This document shows, piece after piece, positions 6,860 through 12,545 of a DNA stretch of 14,661 nt. Source of the DNA: CAYJVB01 sp964373575 (GTDB lineage Archaea > Aenigmatarchaeota > Aenigmatarchaeia > CG10238-14); the NCBI GenBank assembly GCA_964373575.1, contig CAYJVB010000019.1, positions 1 through 14,661 on the forward strand. The letters run 5' to 3'. The notes below the pieces were generated by a model, which was not told the origin of the DNA, did not search any database, and saw only the letters and a program-made list of their open reading frames with translations. The position numbers and the translations under genes were made by a program. Position 1 is the stretch's first letter; each line of letters begins with the position of its first letter.

Positions 6860-7552
6860 ATGAAAAAATTTGAATGCGATGTCTGTAAAAAAAGGTTTGA
6901 TACTGAAGTTGCTTTAAGACAGCATAAGAATGCTAAACACTCACATGAACAAAAAAGCGGTCATCATGAGGACAAAAGGGACTTATCTCTAATTAGTAAA
7001 AAACATGCCAAAAGATTATGGATTTATCTTATTATTCTAGCTATCGTTGGTTTTGTTGTTTGGGGTATTTATGCAGCTGTTAAGAACCCCAGTCAAATTG
7101 GAGCTTTAGGATCCACTCATATTCATGCAGATATTGCTATCTTCTTAGATGGAAAGCAATTGACACCTTTACCACCAAAATATTTTGTTAGAAGTCAATA
7201 TATGCATCTTGAACAAGGTCCTGGTACTGGTTCAGTTTTACATAAGCATGCTATAAACGTGCCACTTAATTTATTTTTCAAAAGTTTGAGCATGAATTTT
7301 GATGATAATTGCCTAAAACTTGATACTGGACAAAAATATTGTAGTGAAGGTGATAAGCAGTTAAAAATGTATGTAAAACATATCAATAGTACATGGGAGA
7401 AAAATTCTGAATACGAAAAATATATTTTCAAAGACTTAGATAAAATTCTTATTAGTTTTGGTAATGAGGCAGAGGATCAATTGAAGACACAGATGGATGC
7501 TGTTACCGATTTTTCAAGAGATAACGCGGGTAAATTTATGGAAGTGGGTTAA
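6860..7552 (+). CDS. C2H2 zinc finger fused to membrane helix and His-rich outside domain
   Basis: The product has 230 aa. Residues 4-27 form a textbook C2H2 finger: C6-x2-C9-x12-H22-x4-H27, with F13 and L19 at the canonical core positions. A His/Lys-rich stretch (28-50), a membrane helix (53-73) and an outside domain follow. The outside domain has H87 and H89 ('THIHADIAIFLDG'), H116, H128 and H130 ('VLHKHA') and cysteines 151 and 161. The clustered histidines suggest a copper or other metal site, as fits the cupredoxins encoded next. The start at 6860 begins right at the finger; an in-frame ATG at 6785 would overlap the ccdA 3' end. The finger would lie in the cytosol and could bind nucleic acid or protein, linking surface metal status to the cell interior. 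That link is speculation. Confidence 0.8.
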   Translation: MKKFECDVCKKRFDTEVALRQHKNAKHSHEQKSGHHEDKRDLSLISKKHAKRLWIYLIILAIVGFVVWGIYAAVKNPSQIGALGSTHIHADIAIFLDGKQLTPLPPKYFVRSQYMHLEQGPGTGSVLHKHAINVPLNLFFKSLSMNFDDNCLKLDTGQKYCSEGDKQLKMYVKHINSTWEKNSEYEKYIFKDLDKILISFGNEAEDQLKTQMDAVTDFSRDNAGKFMEVG

Positions 7553-7559
7553 TTTAAAA
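7552..7559 (+). promoter_or_regulatory. TATA-like box before the Cys-rich lipoprotein gene
   Basis: ATTTAAAA is centred about 28 bases before the ATG at 7584, which has no ribosome site. This is the same arrangement seen before 3353 and 4508 and suggests a leaderless transcript for the cupredoxin group. Confidence 0.35.
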
Positions 7560-7583
7560 ACTTAGAAATAATTAATTACTAAT

Positions 7584-8297
7584 ATGTTACATAAGTTACT
7601 AATGCTAACACCTTTGATGGTAGTAATATTTTTGAGTGGGTGTACAGAGCAAAGACAATATACTTCAACTACAACCACAACACTTATTACTGGAACAGAA
7701 GAATATTGCCATCAATTTACCTATGCTAATTGTCCAGATAGCTGTGAAGTTGGCCCTTCTTGTGCGATTTGTGAAGATATAGGATGTCATTCGAAGAATA
7801 CACACAAATTAGAGACTACAACTACATTACCTGGCATACTTTGTCCTGATGTATGTGCATCTATAGAAATTAGTTCTGTAGGAACATGTAGAACTTCATG
7901 TTTATCTAATGAAACAGAATTTGGTCCTATTACAAGATGTGGTTCTCAAAAGGTTTGTTGCTGTTTTAATGAAATGACTACCACTACTTTAGCTATGGTT
8001 ACAACTACAACTCAATTAAGAACCTTTACAATAGAAGCTGATGATAGTGGATTTTATCCGAGCGGAAAAATTAATGTAAATAAAGGCGATAGAGTTAAGA
8101 TAACATTTGTAGTTAAAACAACAAATACTTACTTTGGTGGTCTGGATTTCAGAAGTATTGTTTGGGGTGATACTGGAACTGTAAAGCCTGGTGAATCAAA
8201 AACAGTTGAATTTACGGCTGATAATACTTTTACATTCACATCATACTGGCCTATTAGCAGTGTAAAGAAGTCTGATGGACAAGTTGTGGTGGTATAG
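7584..8297 (+). CDS. Lipoprotein with Cys-rich modules and degenerate cupredoxin domain
   Basis: The product has 237 aa. The signal peptide ends in the lipobox FLSGC (C20). Three Thr-rich linkers (about 28-36, 75-80, 131-141) separate two Cys-rich modules: 'YCHQF...CPDSCEVGPSCAICEDIGC' and, near 87-128, 'CPDVCASIEI' through 'KVCCCF'. Residues 145-237 look like a cupredoxin beta barrel ('FTIEADDSGFYPSGKINVNKGDRVKITF' pattern, then 'VKPGESKTVEFTADNTFTF'). However, the copper ligands expected after 'TFTF' (a Cys and a His/Met loop) are replaced by 'SYWPISSVKKSDG', so copper binding in the usual site is unlikely. It may be a structural or partner domain, with metal or disulfides handled by the Cys modules. 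The Thr linkers are probable O-glycosylation sites. The next gene starts directly after its stop codon. Confidence 0.82.
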   Translation: MLHKLLMLTPLMVVIFLSGCTEQRQYTSTTTTTLITGTEEYCHQFTYANCPDSCEVGPSCAICEDIGCHSKNTHKLETTTTLPGILCPDVCASIEISSVGTCRTSCLSNETEFGPITRCGSQKVCCCFNEMTTTTLAMVTTTTQLRTFTIEADDSGFYPSGKINVNKGDRVKITFVVKTTNTYFGGLDFRSIVWGDTGTVKPGESKTVEFTADNTFTFTSYWPISSVKKSDGQVVVV

Positions 8298-8552
8298 ATG
8301 GTTATATTAGATCCAGCAACTGGTGCCAAATTGGTTTTTGTCTTTGGCATAATAAATATTTTAGGCTTAGTCTTAGTTTTTCTTTCGTGTAGATGTTTGG
8401 TTGGCTTAGATTTTGTTAAGAAAATGTGGAAATATTCATGGTATCAAAAATTTTATAACAAACATTGTTATTACTGGTGGTTTTTCGCTATTTCAGTACT
8501 TATTCATGTGATACTGGCATTTTTAATATTTGGAAATCCATTTTTGAGTTGA
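8298..8552 (+). CDS. Small two-helix membrane protein
   Basis: The product has 84 aa with helices at about 9-31 and 58-80, separated by a basic/aromatic loop 'FVKKMWKYSWYQKFYNKHCYYWW'. Cysteines lie at the end of the first helix (SCRC), and His/Cys just before the second. The ATG follows the preceding stop with no gap, and GGTGGT lies inside the end of that gene as ribosome site. A second histidine ('SVLIHVILAF') inside helix 2 could ligate haem, but that is only a possibility. It sits between two cupredoxin-type lipoproteins, so a role as their membrane partner is plausible. I do not recognise the family. Confidence 0.7.
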   Translation: MVILDPATGAKLVFVFGIINILGLVLVFLSCRCLVGLDFVKKMWKYSWYQKFYNKHCYYWWFFAISVLIHVILAFLIFGNPFLS

Positions 8553-8557
8553 TTTAA

Positions 8558-8968
8558 ATGAATAAAGCAGCTGTAGCATTGATTTTTTTGGTTATTTTTG
8601 TTAGCGGATGCACGACTCCACAGATTGAAAATACAACTACCACAACATTAGAACAGGGTGTTAAACATTTTAATGTTGTTATAGGTCATACATTCTATAA
8701 CCCATCCACATTTATTGTTAAAAACGGTGATACAATTAAATTATTTGCTGTAGCTGCACCTGGAACATCATCCCACCAACATGGAATAACTATAGATGAA
8801 TTCCAGATAAATCAGGTTGTTACTAACGAAGATTCAAAGAACCCTACGATAATAGAGTTTAAGGCTGATAAAGTTGGTCAATTCAAAATTTATTGTAAGA
8901 CATGTTTTACAGGACCTTTTGGAGCTAATCATCCTAATATTCAAGGTACATTAATTGTTCAAGAGTGA
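8558..8968 (+). CDS. Cupredoxin lipoprotein with COX2/nitrosocyanin-like ligand set
   Basis: The product has 136 aa. The lipobox is FVSGC (C18), followed by a Thr-rich linker. The beta-barrel domain runs from about 37 to the end. 'FYNPSTFIVKNGDTIKL' matches the first strands of cupredoxins. 'SSHQHGITIDEFQI' (H73, H75) resembles the 'xHxFxI' region of cytochrome oxidase subunit II and nitrosocyanin. The C-terminal loop 'YCKTCFTGPFGANHPNIQG' gives C113-x2-C116-x8-H125. Two cysteines and histidines suggest a CuA-like or red-copper site, but the Cys spacing (x2, not the x3 of CuA) is unusual. Likely role: an outside electron carrier. The ribosome site GAGTTGAT lies seven bases upstream of the ATG. 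Confidence 0.85.
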   Translation: MNKAAVALIFLVIFVSGCTTPQIENTTTTTLEQGVKHFNVVIGHTFYNPSTFIVKNGDTIKLFAVAAPGTSSHQHGITIDEFQINQVVTNEDSKNPTIIEFKADKVGQFKIYCKTCFTGPFGANHPNIQGTLIVQE

Positions 8969-8972
8969 GACA

Positions 8973-9464
8973 GTGAGAAAACTAATTTTTGTTATCAGTT
9001 TCATTTCGTTACTTTTTGTTAGTGTAGTTCTTTCACACGGGCATGAGTCTACTAGAACATTAGATCAAATTGTTGCAAATATGTTGACAGGTCAGGGTGT
9101 AAGTAGTATAAACCAAATTGATTGCAGCAAAGTTTCAGTTTTAGATTTTGAGGATCTCGGAAATACTATTATGGAAAGAATGGTTGGGAATCATGAGTTG
9201 CATGAACAGATGGATGAAATGATGGGTGGAGAAGGTTCTGAGAGTTTGAGACAAATGCATATTGTTATGGGAAAAAATTGGGTAGGCTGTGGAAATGATT
9301 CTGCAATGATGAACAATAATATGATGCTAATGATGATGGGTAACTATTATCCAGGCTACTACACAAGCTATAATACTGTTTTAATATTTGGAGTCATTGG
9401 TTGGATTTTGTTCTTAGCTTCAATTGTGATTTTTGTACTTAAACCGAAGAAAAGAAGAAAATAG
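8973..9464 (+). CDS. Secreted/membrane Met- and His-rich protein, possible copper binder
   Basis: The product has 163 aa from GTG 8973, which has GAGTGA just upstream; an upstream in-frame TTG at 8955 would overlap the cupredoxin gene. A signal sequence ends near 'VVLSHGHES'. The middle holds 'HELHEQMDEMMGGEGSESLRQ' followed by 'MHIVMG' and 'GC', which I recognise as a motif recurrent in uncharacterised archaeal and candidate-phylum proteins. Next is a Met-rich patch (MMNNNMMLMMMG), then a helix (about 136-157) and a basic tail KPKKRRK. The methionines and histidines are typical of Cu(I) binding, which fits the adjacent cupredoxins. The copper role is an inference. It ends only 15 bases from the convergent gene at 9480. 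Confidence 0.75.
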   Translation: MRKLIFVISFISLLFVSVVLSHGHESTRTLDQIVANMLTGQGVSSINQIDCSKVSVLDFEDLGNTIMERMVGNHELHEQMDEMMGGEGSESLRQMHIVMGKNWVGCGNDSAMMNNNMMLMMMGNYYPGYYTSYNTVLIFGVIGWILFLASIVIFVLKPKKRRK

Positions 9465-9479
9465 TTCTACTCAGTTAAT

Positions 9480-9722
9480 TCACGTTAAGCATTCTTCATA
9501 TATCTCTGGATGATGACTCATATGCTCCCGCCAAGATTCGTCGTTATATCCAGCTGGGGTTTGACATTTATCCTGAGAATTTTCATTCGCTAGAGCTTCG
9601 TTATATCTCTCACCAAAAAAACTAGTTTTGTAAAAGCTATAGACTGCCCATAACAACGCTACTATAGCTAGACCAAGCAGCAAGTATACTATTATCTTCT
9701 CATTGAACGCCTTTTTACTCAT
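9480..9722 (-). CDS. Small anchored protein with Cys-HMSHH-Cys motif
   Basis: The product has 80 aa: one helix (about 11-31), a short linker, and a compact outside tail with C53, H67, H70, H71 and C78 ('DKCQTPAGYNDESWREHMSH', then 'HPEIYEECLT'). The two cysteines bracket the three histidines plus a methionine, an arrangement suited to one metal ion or a disulfide-closed hairpin. GGAGG lies seven bases before the ATG, which sets the start. It overlaps the upstream gene end by 8 bases and is the last gene of the six-gene minus operon. I have an impression of similar short tails in other DPANN genomes, but no named family. Confidence 0.78.
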   Translation of the reverse strand: MSKKAFNEKIIVYLLLGLAIVALLWAVYSFYKTSFFGERYNEALANENSQDKCQTPAGYNDESWREHMSHHPEIYEECLT

Positions 9723-10158
9723 TATTTAGCCTCCAAAATTTTAGCATGAAATTGTCTTTCACGAACATTGCTATACTGATAGCCATCACGCTTCCACCGA
9801 CAAGCCAAAACAGTAAATTTAATTTTTCTAGCGATTTGAAAGGAATGCTGATTATTAGAAGGCTTGTGTTGAACAAAATTAGCTTTATTGAAATGCATCC
9901 TCTATACTTTATGTACAGAGTCAAACTCATTAACAAGAAGAAAATTCCCATAGACCAGAAAAACAGACTATACTTTTCAAGAAACATTAATGACGTACTT
10001 GATACTGTTATGCCGATTATCGATAGTATTGTAACTACTCCTAAACAGAGATAATGACACACACTGTGGGCTGAAATAACACTACCAATTCCTGACACAT
10101 TACCGAAGATCCCCACCGCTTTTCCTTTGACTTTGTTTTTCAATTTTCGAAACAGCAT
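9715..10158 (-). CDS. Four-helix membrane protein with H-x2-C-H-x2-C motif
   Basis: The product has 147 aa. After a basic N-terminus, 'GSVISAHSVCHYLCLGVV' opens the first helix with H31, C34, H35 and C38 close together at the membrane edge. Helices follow at about 36-55, 65-83, 91-107 and 112-132. The second and fourth helices look like an internal repeat ('LEKYSLFFWSMGIFFLLMSL' versus 'LEKLNLLFWLVGGSVMAISI'), so the protein may have arisen by duplication of a helical hairpin. The His/Cys cluster suggests metal or haem binding, or a transporter entry site as in Mer-type proteins. No named family is recognised. GGAAGTG upstream may be its ribosome site. Confidence 0.72.
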   Translation of the reverse strand: MLFRKLKNKVKGKAVGIFGNVSGIGSVISAHSVCHYLCLGVVTILSIIGITVSSTSLMFLEKYSLFFWSMGIFFLLMSLTLYIKYRGCISIKLILFNTSLLIISIPFKSLEKLNLLFWLVGGSVMAISIAMFVKDNFMLKFWRLNNE

Positions 10159-10188
10159 TCCAACACTTCCTTTAGAGTTTTTGTTATC

Positions 10189-10593
10189 TTACTCTTTAGT
10201 TTTTTTGATCTTTTTGCCAGACTTTTTAATAACATTTTTATTCCCCTCTATCTGCAAGAACCAAAATAGGCTATATAAATCAAAAGCCCCTTTTTCTAAT
10301 TCCAATGCAAAAGCTGTATCATTTCCTATGTATTTTGTCGAAGTTTCCATCAATCGCATCGTCGCAGAGAGCAAATGCTTGCTTATACACCACATTTCGC
10401 CCTCGGTGTTTTTTAGAAGTTTTTTTAAAAGCATAATTCTTAGTTTTCTTATCTCCTTTAATACTTCTAGGTATATTGGTTTGCCTGTTTTCATTGCTGT
10501 GAATGCCAAATGCTCTTCTATGCTGATAAGATTCATTACGGCAATGCTTAGATCTTCTCTGTTTGTTAAATCTGCTTTTTCTTTATCTTTCAT
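10189..10593 (-). CDS. Conserved-looking cytosolic helical protein of unknown function
   Basis: The product has 134 aa from the ATG at 10591-10593, which overlaps the upstream stop as ATGA and has GGATG six bases before it; an ATG nine bases further up is the alternative. There is no membrane segment. It is predicted all-helical: 'EVLKEIRKLRIMLLKKLLKN', then 'EMWCISKHLLSATMRLMET' and 'FALELEKGAFDLYSLFWFLQ', with a basic tail. The single Cys-Ile-Ser-Lys-His patch may be conserved. The pattern suggests a small four-helix bundle that could dock on the membrane proteins encoded on both sides. It is the only evidently cytosolic protein of this operon. No function can be assigned. Confidence 0.72.
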   Translation of the reverse strand: MKDKEKADLTNREDLSIAVMNLISIEEHLAFTAMKTGKPIYLEVLKEIRKLRIMLLKKLLKNTEGEMWCISKHLLSATMRLMETSTKYIGNDTAFALELEKGAFDLYSLFWFLQIEGNKNVIKKSGKKIKKTKE

Positions 10594-11144
10594 ACAACCC
10601 ATCCTACGATGTAAAAACCAATTGATACAAAAGCTAGAACCAGTAAAAGAATTGCGATTGATTGAAATGGAATGTAGTTTTTATTTGAATTGACGTTTCT
10701 AGCAATTTCATGCAATTTGAAAGCTGTTATTGATGCTACTAAACCCGTTGTCATACCTATCAATATTCTGTCTATACCGAACAACTTGAATCCGTTTTTA
10801 GGACCAATGATATCTAGGAAGTAAAAACCTATGGTTGTTGATGCAAGAGTTACAGCAAATAAAATCAATGATTGGAATTTAATGTACTCTCCGCCTTTGT
10901 TTCCCTTTTTAAGAATGTTGTTAAACCATAGTGATGTAGATAGAATTAAACCTCCAATGAATGTTCCGGTTACCAAATCATCAAAACCCAGCCATCTCGA
11001 TGTTGCTACTGCTGCACCAGTTGCTGCTGTGCACAATGGACAATGAGCTGAAACAGGATCTATTAATACAATAAAATAAAAGAAAAAAATACCTGAGAGT
11101 AGATACATTTTTTTAATCAATGCATTACCCCCTATTTTGGTCAT
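10590..11144 (-). CDS. Membrane protein with exposed HCPLC motif after signal peptide
   Basis: The product has 184 aa. A signal-like helix (about 12-31) ends in 'DPVSA', directly followed by H34-C35-PL-C38 and 'TAATGAAVATSRWLGFDDLVTG'. Cleavage after the Ala would leave the HCPLC near a new N-terminus on the outer face. Four more helices lie near 56-75, 89-110, 124-144 and 160-182. The CPLC recalls the CxxC pairs of membrane thiol transporters and the CPVC of the fusion protein at 2027-3253. GGGAGGTT eight bases before supports the ATG at 11144; a TTG at 11118-11120 with its own GGGGGT is an alternative. A role in thiol or metal transfer across the membrane is an inference. Confidence 0.78.
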   Translation of the reverse strand: MTKIGGNALIKKMYLLSGIFFFYFIVLIDPVSAHCPLCTAATGAAVATSRWLGFDDLVTGTFIGGLILSTSLWFNNILKKGNKGGEYIKFQSLILFAVTLASTTIGFYFLDIIGPKNGFKLFGIDRILIGMTTGLVASITAFKLHEIARNVNSNKNYIPFQSIAILLLVLAFVSIGFYIVGWVV

Positions 11145-11147
11145 AGG

Positions 11148-11759
11148 TTAACAACCTCCCTGTATTGAGGGTAATCCTACTGTTTCAGGGTTTATTCCTC
11201 TTCTTGCTAATTCTTTTGAGACCATTGGTGCAGGAAAGAAAACACCTTTCCAATCTTTTATCGCTTCTACTATTTGTTCATCTGTATAGTCACTGTTTTT
11301 TATTAGCCATTTTGTTAAACCACTCAAGGCTATTGTGTGCGCGCAACCGCATAACAAGTTGCCATTTTTGTCTGCGAATCCTAATTCCCCAATGCCGCAA
11401 CAAAATTCACAAGCGGTTTCCTTAGTCATACCTATTTTTATATATCTCTCTTGGTCGCTGCCACTTAACTGCATGTTTGTATGGTAACCTACTAAAGTTT
11501 GTAGACTGTTATCTACTTTGTCAAAAGATACATCTGCAGCGCCACCATATTCAGGAACACCTTTTGGTACAACATCGGCTAATATTGCTTCTAAGTTTGC
11601 ATTGTTTCCACCACCAGTTTGTGAAACTGCTTTACCTGCGGGACTTGCTGTGCCTTTAAAGGCTGACTGAATATTCGAAATGAGGTATTGGTTAACTACT
11701 AATGCTGCTATCAAAATACCAATCAAACCCAACAGCAATGTTTCATCTTTTATCTTCAT
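11148..11759 (-). CDS. Membrane-anchored CxxCCG/CGCAH protein ending in Gly-Gly-Cys
   Basis: The product has 203 aa from the ATG at 11757-11759, with GGGGGTT seven bases upstream; an in-frame TTG nine bases earlier lies too close to that site. An anchor helix (about 7-25), a low-complexity linker and then the domain shared with 2027-3253 follow. The domain contains 'VPKGVPEYGGAADVSFD', 'ACEFCCGIGELG', 'LLCGCAHTIALSGLTKWLIK' and 'WKGVFFPAPM'. Conserved cysteines and the CGCAH histidine suggest a metal or disulfide centre, like PCYCGC proteins. The C-terminus is PSIQGGC, so this member combines the Cys-rich domain and the terminal-thiol tail. Two bases separate it from the -GGC peptide gene upstream, and its own GGC codons form the ribosome site of the gene downstream. 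Confidence 0.85.
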   Translation of the reverse strand: MKIKDETLLLGLIGILIAALVVNQYLISNIQSAFKGTASPAGKAVSQTGGGNNANLEAILADVVPKGVPEYGGAADVSFDKVDNSLQTLVGYHTNMQLSGSDQERYIKIGMTKETACEFCCGIGELGFADKNGNLLCGCAHTIALSGLTKWLIKNSDYTDEQIVEAIKDWKGVFFPAPMVSKELARRGINPETVGLPSIQGGC

Positions 11760-11761
11760 AG

Positions 11762-11974
11762 TTAACAACCCCCTTGTTGTGTTGCTAGACCTTCTGTTGT
11801 ACTATTGCTTCCATCGCCGTGATGCGCCTCCATCATTTTGTCATAAGAGGAATATCCCTGGAAATTACCTACTCCAGTAAGATGATTGTTTATTGTTACC
11901 AACTGCAGTGTTTGGAATACCACTACTACTAGTAACACTACAACCACTCCTATCAACAACGTAGTTTTTTCCAT
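11762..11974 (-). CDS. Small one-helix peptide ending in Gly-Gly-Cys, second copy
   Basis: The product has 70 aa: MEKTT, a very hydrophobic helix (about 6-20), then QTLQLVTINNHLTG, a polar tail with 'MMEAHHGDG', and the C-terminal TQQGGC. The only cysteine is the last residue. It is a paralogue of the 75-aa peptide at 1774-2001: same length class, same QTLQLV just after the helix, same GGC end. GAGGTG lies seven bases before the ATG. It is the first gene of the six-gene minus operon and is followed by a CGCAH protein, mirroring (in reversed order) the pair at 1774-3253. The 'AHHGDG' histidines are absent from the other copy. Function is unknown; an anchored thiol carrier or a lipid-attachment tail are possibilities. 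Confidence 0.8.
   Translation of the reverse strand: MEKTTLLIGVVVVLLVVVVFQTLQLVTINNHLTGVGNFQGYSSYDKMMEAHHGDGSNSTTEGLATQQGGC
11767..11773 (-). promoter_or_regulatory. Ribosome site embedded in the Gly-Gly codons of the upstream gene
   Basis: GGGGGTT, the Gly-Gly codons plus the first base of the Cys codon of the 70-aa peptide, stands seven bases before the ATG at 11759. A matching GGGAGGTT at 11153-11160 serves the ATG at 11144. Both therefore code for the GGC tail and initiate the next gene. Confidence 0.6.
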
Positions 11975-12012
11975 TCAAACACCTCTTTTTGCTCAGAAAT
12001 AGGATGAAACAG

Positions 12013-12020
12013 CCTATATG
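12013..12020 (-). promoter_or_regulatory. TATA-like box for the minus operon at 9480-11974
   Basis: On the minus strand the element reads CATATAGG. Initiation about 25 bases downstream would fall near 11990, giving a short leader with the GAGGTG ribosome site. It is a weaker match than the box at 3294. Confidence 0.35.
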
Positions 12021-12029
12021 GGAACCCGC

Positions 12030-12041
12030 GAAACTGGTTTC
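12030..12041 (+). promoter_or_regulatory. Inverted repeat GAAAC-TG-GTTTC between divergent promoters
   Basis: A perfect 5-base dyad with a 2-base spacer lies between the TATA boxes of the two divergent units (12013 minus, 12051 plus). It sits where a bound dimer would affect both. Which regulator, if any, binds it is unknown; no copy was found near the BlaI promoter. Confidence 0.35.
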
Positions 12042-12050
12042 AGAGAAAGC

Positions 12051-12057
12051 TTATATG
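12051..12057 (+). promoter_or_regulatory. TATA-like box for the haem/flavoprotein unit
   Basis: GAAAGC followed by TTATATG gives a BRE-TATA-like element centred 33 bases before the ATG at 12087. This predicts a leader of only several bases. Confidence 0.4.
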
Positions 12058-12086
12058 ATGTTTCTCCTTAATATTAGTAGGAAAAC

Positions 12087-12545
12087 ATGAGTTCACTTAC
12101 TCTGCATATTCTTTTTGGTGGTTTATCTATACTCTCATACTTCTTTTTGTTTTTTTGGATTTTGGAAGGAGATAAAAGGGCATTGAAAAAAATAAAATTA
12201 CTTTCTACTTTTGCAGCTCTATCTATTTTTGTATCATGGTTGTTTGGTGGTTATTATTATGTTACTCAATATGGTCAAGGTACTAGAGCAAAAATATTAG
12301 AAGGCTCAAATCCATGGAGCCATAAGATTTTCATGGAAGCAAAGGAACACATATTTTTGTTTTTACCCTTTGTTTCTTTGCTGCAGGTTGCTTACGTGTA
12401 TAATTTAGGTGAAAAAATAAATTTATCAGATGTAAGAAAATCAATTGCGGCATTGACTTTACTGCTTTTTGTATCAACTCTTCTTATTGCAGGAATGGGA
12501 TATGTGATTTCTGGTGTAGCATGGGGTATTAGGTGGTTTGGATGA
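12087..12545 (+). CDS. Four-helix membrane protein, possible b-haem or quinone subunit
   Basis: The product has 152 aa with helices near 5-25, 38-58, 86-106 and 118-142. H7 lies in the first helix, and H79 and H88 occur in 'SHKIFMEAKEHIFLFLPF', at the membrane entry of the third helix. Aromatic loop 'GGYYYVTQYGQGTR' precedes them. The histidines could ligate haem b, which agrees with the ferric-reductase-like protein two genes downstream. The stop overlaps the next ATG by 4 bases. I do not recognise a named family; the spacing of histidines resembles small cytochrome-b-like or DUF2231/DUF420-type proteins only loosely. Confidence 0.75.
   Translation: MSSLTLHILFGGLSILSYFFLFFWILEGDKRALKKIKLLSTFAALSIFVSWLFGGYYYVTQYGQGTRAKILEGSNPWSHKIFMEAKEHIFLFLPFVSLLQVAYVYNLGEKINLSDVRKSIAALTLLLFVSTLLIAGMGYVISGVAWGIRWFG

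Noticed and set aside
9998..10158. c-type haem motif in 'AHSVCHYLC'
   Set aside because: A CxxCH is needed; here only one Cys precedes the His and the order does not fit.
9746..10693. Plus-strand open frames opposite the minus operon
   Set aside because: They are antisense to genes with good ribosome sites, overlaps and membrane patterns; their translations show no domain or sensible start.
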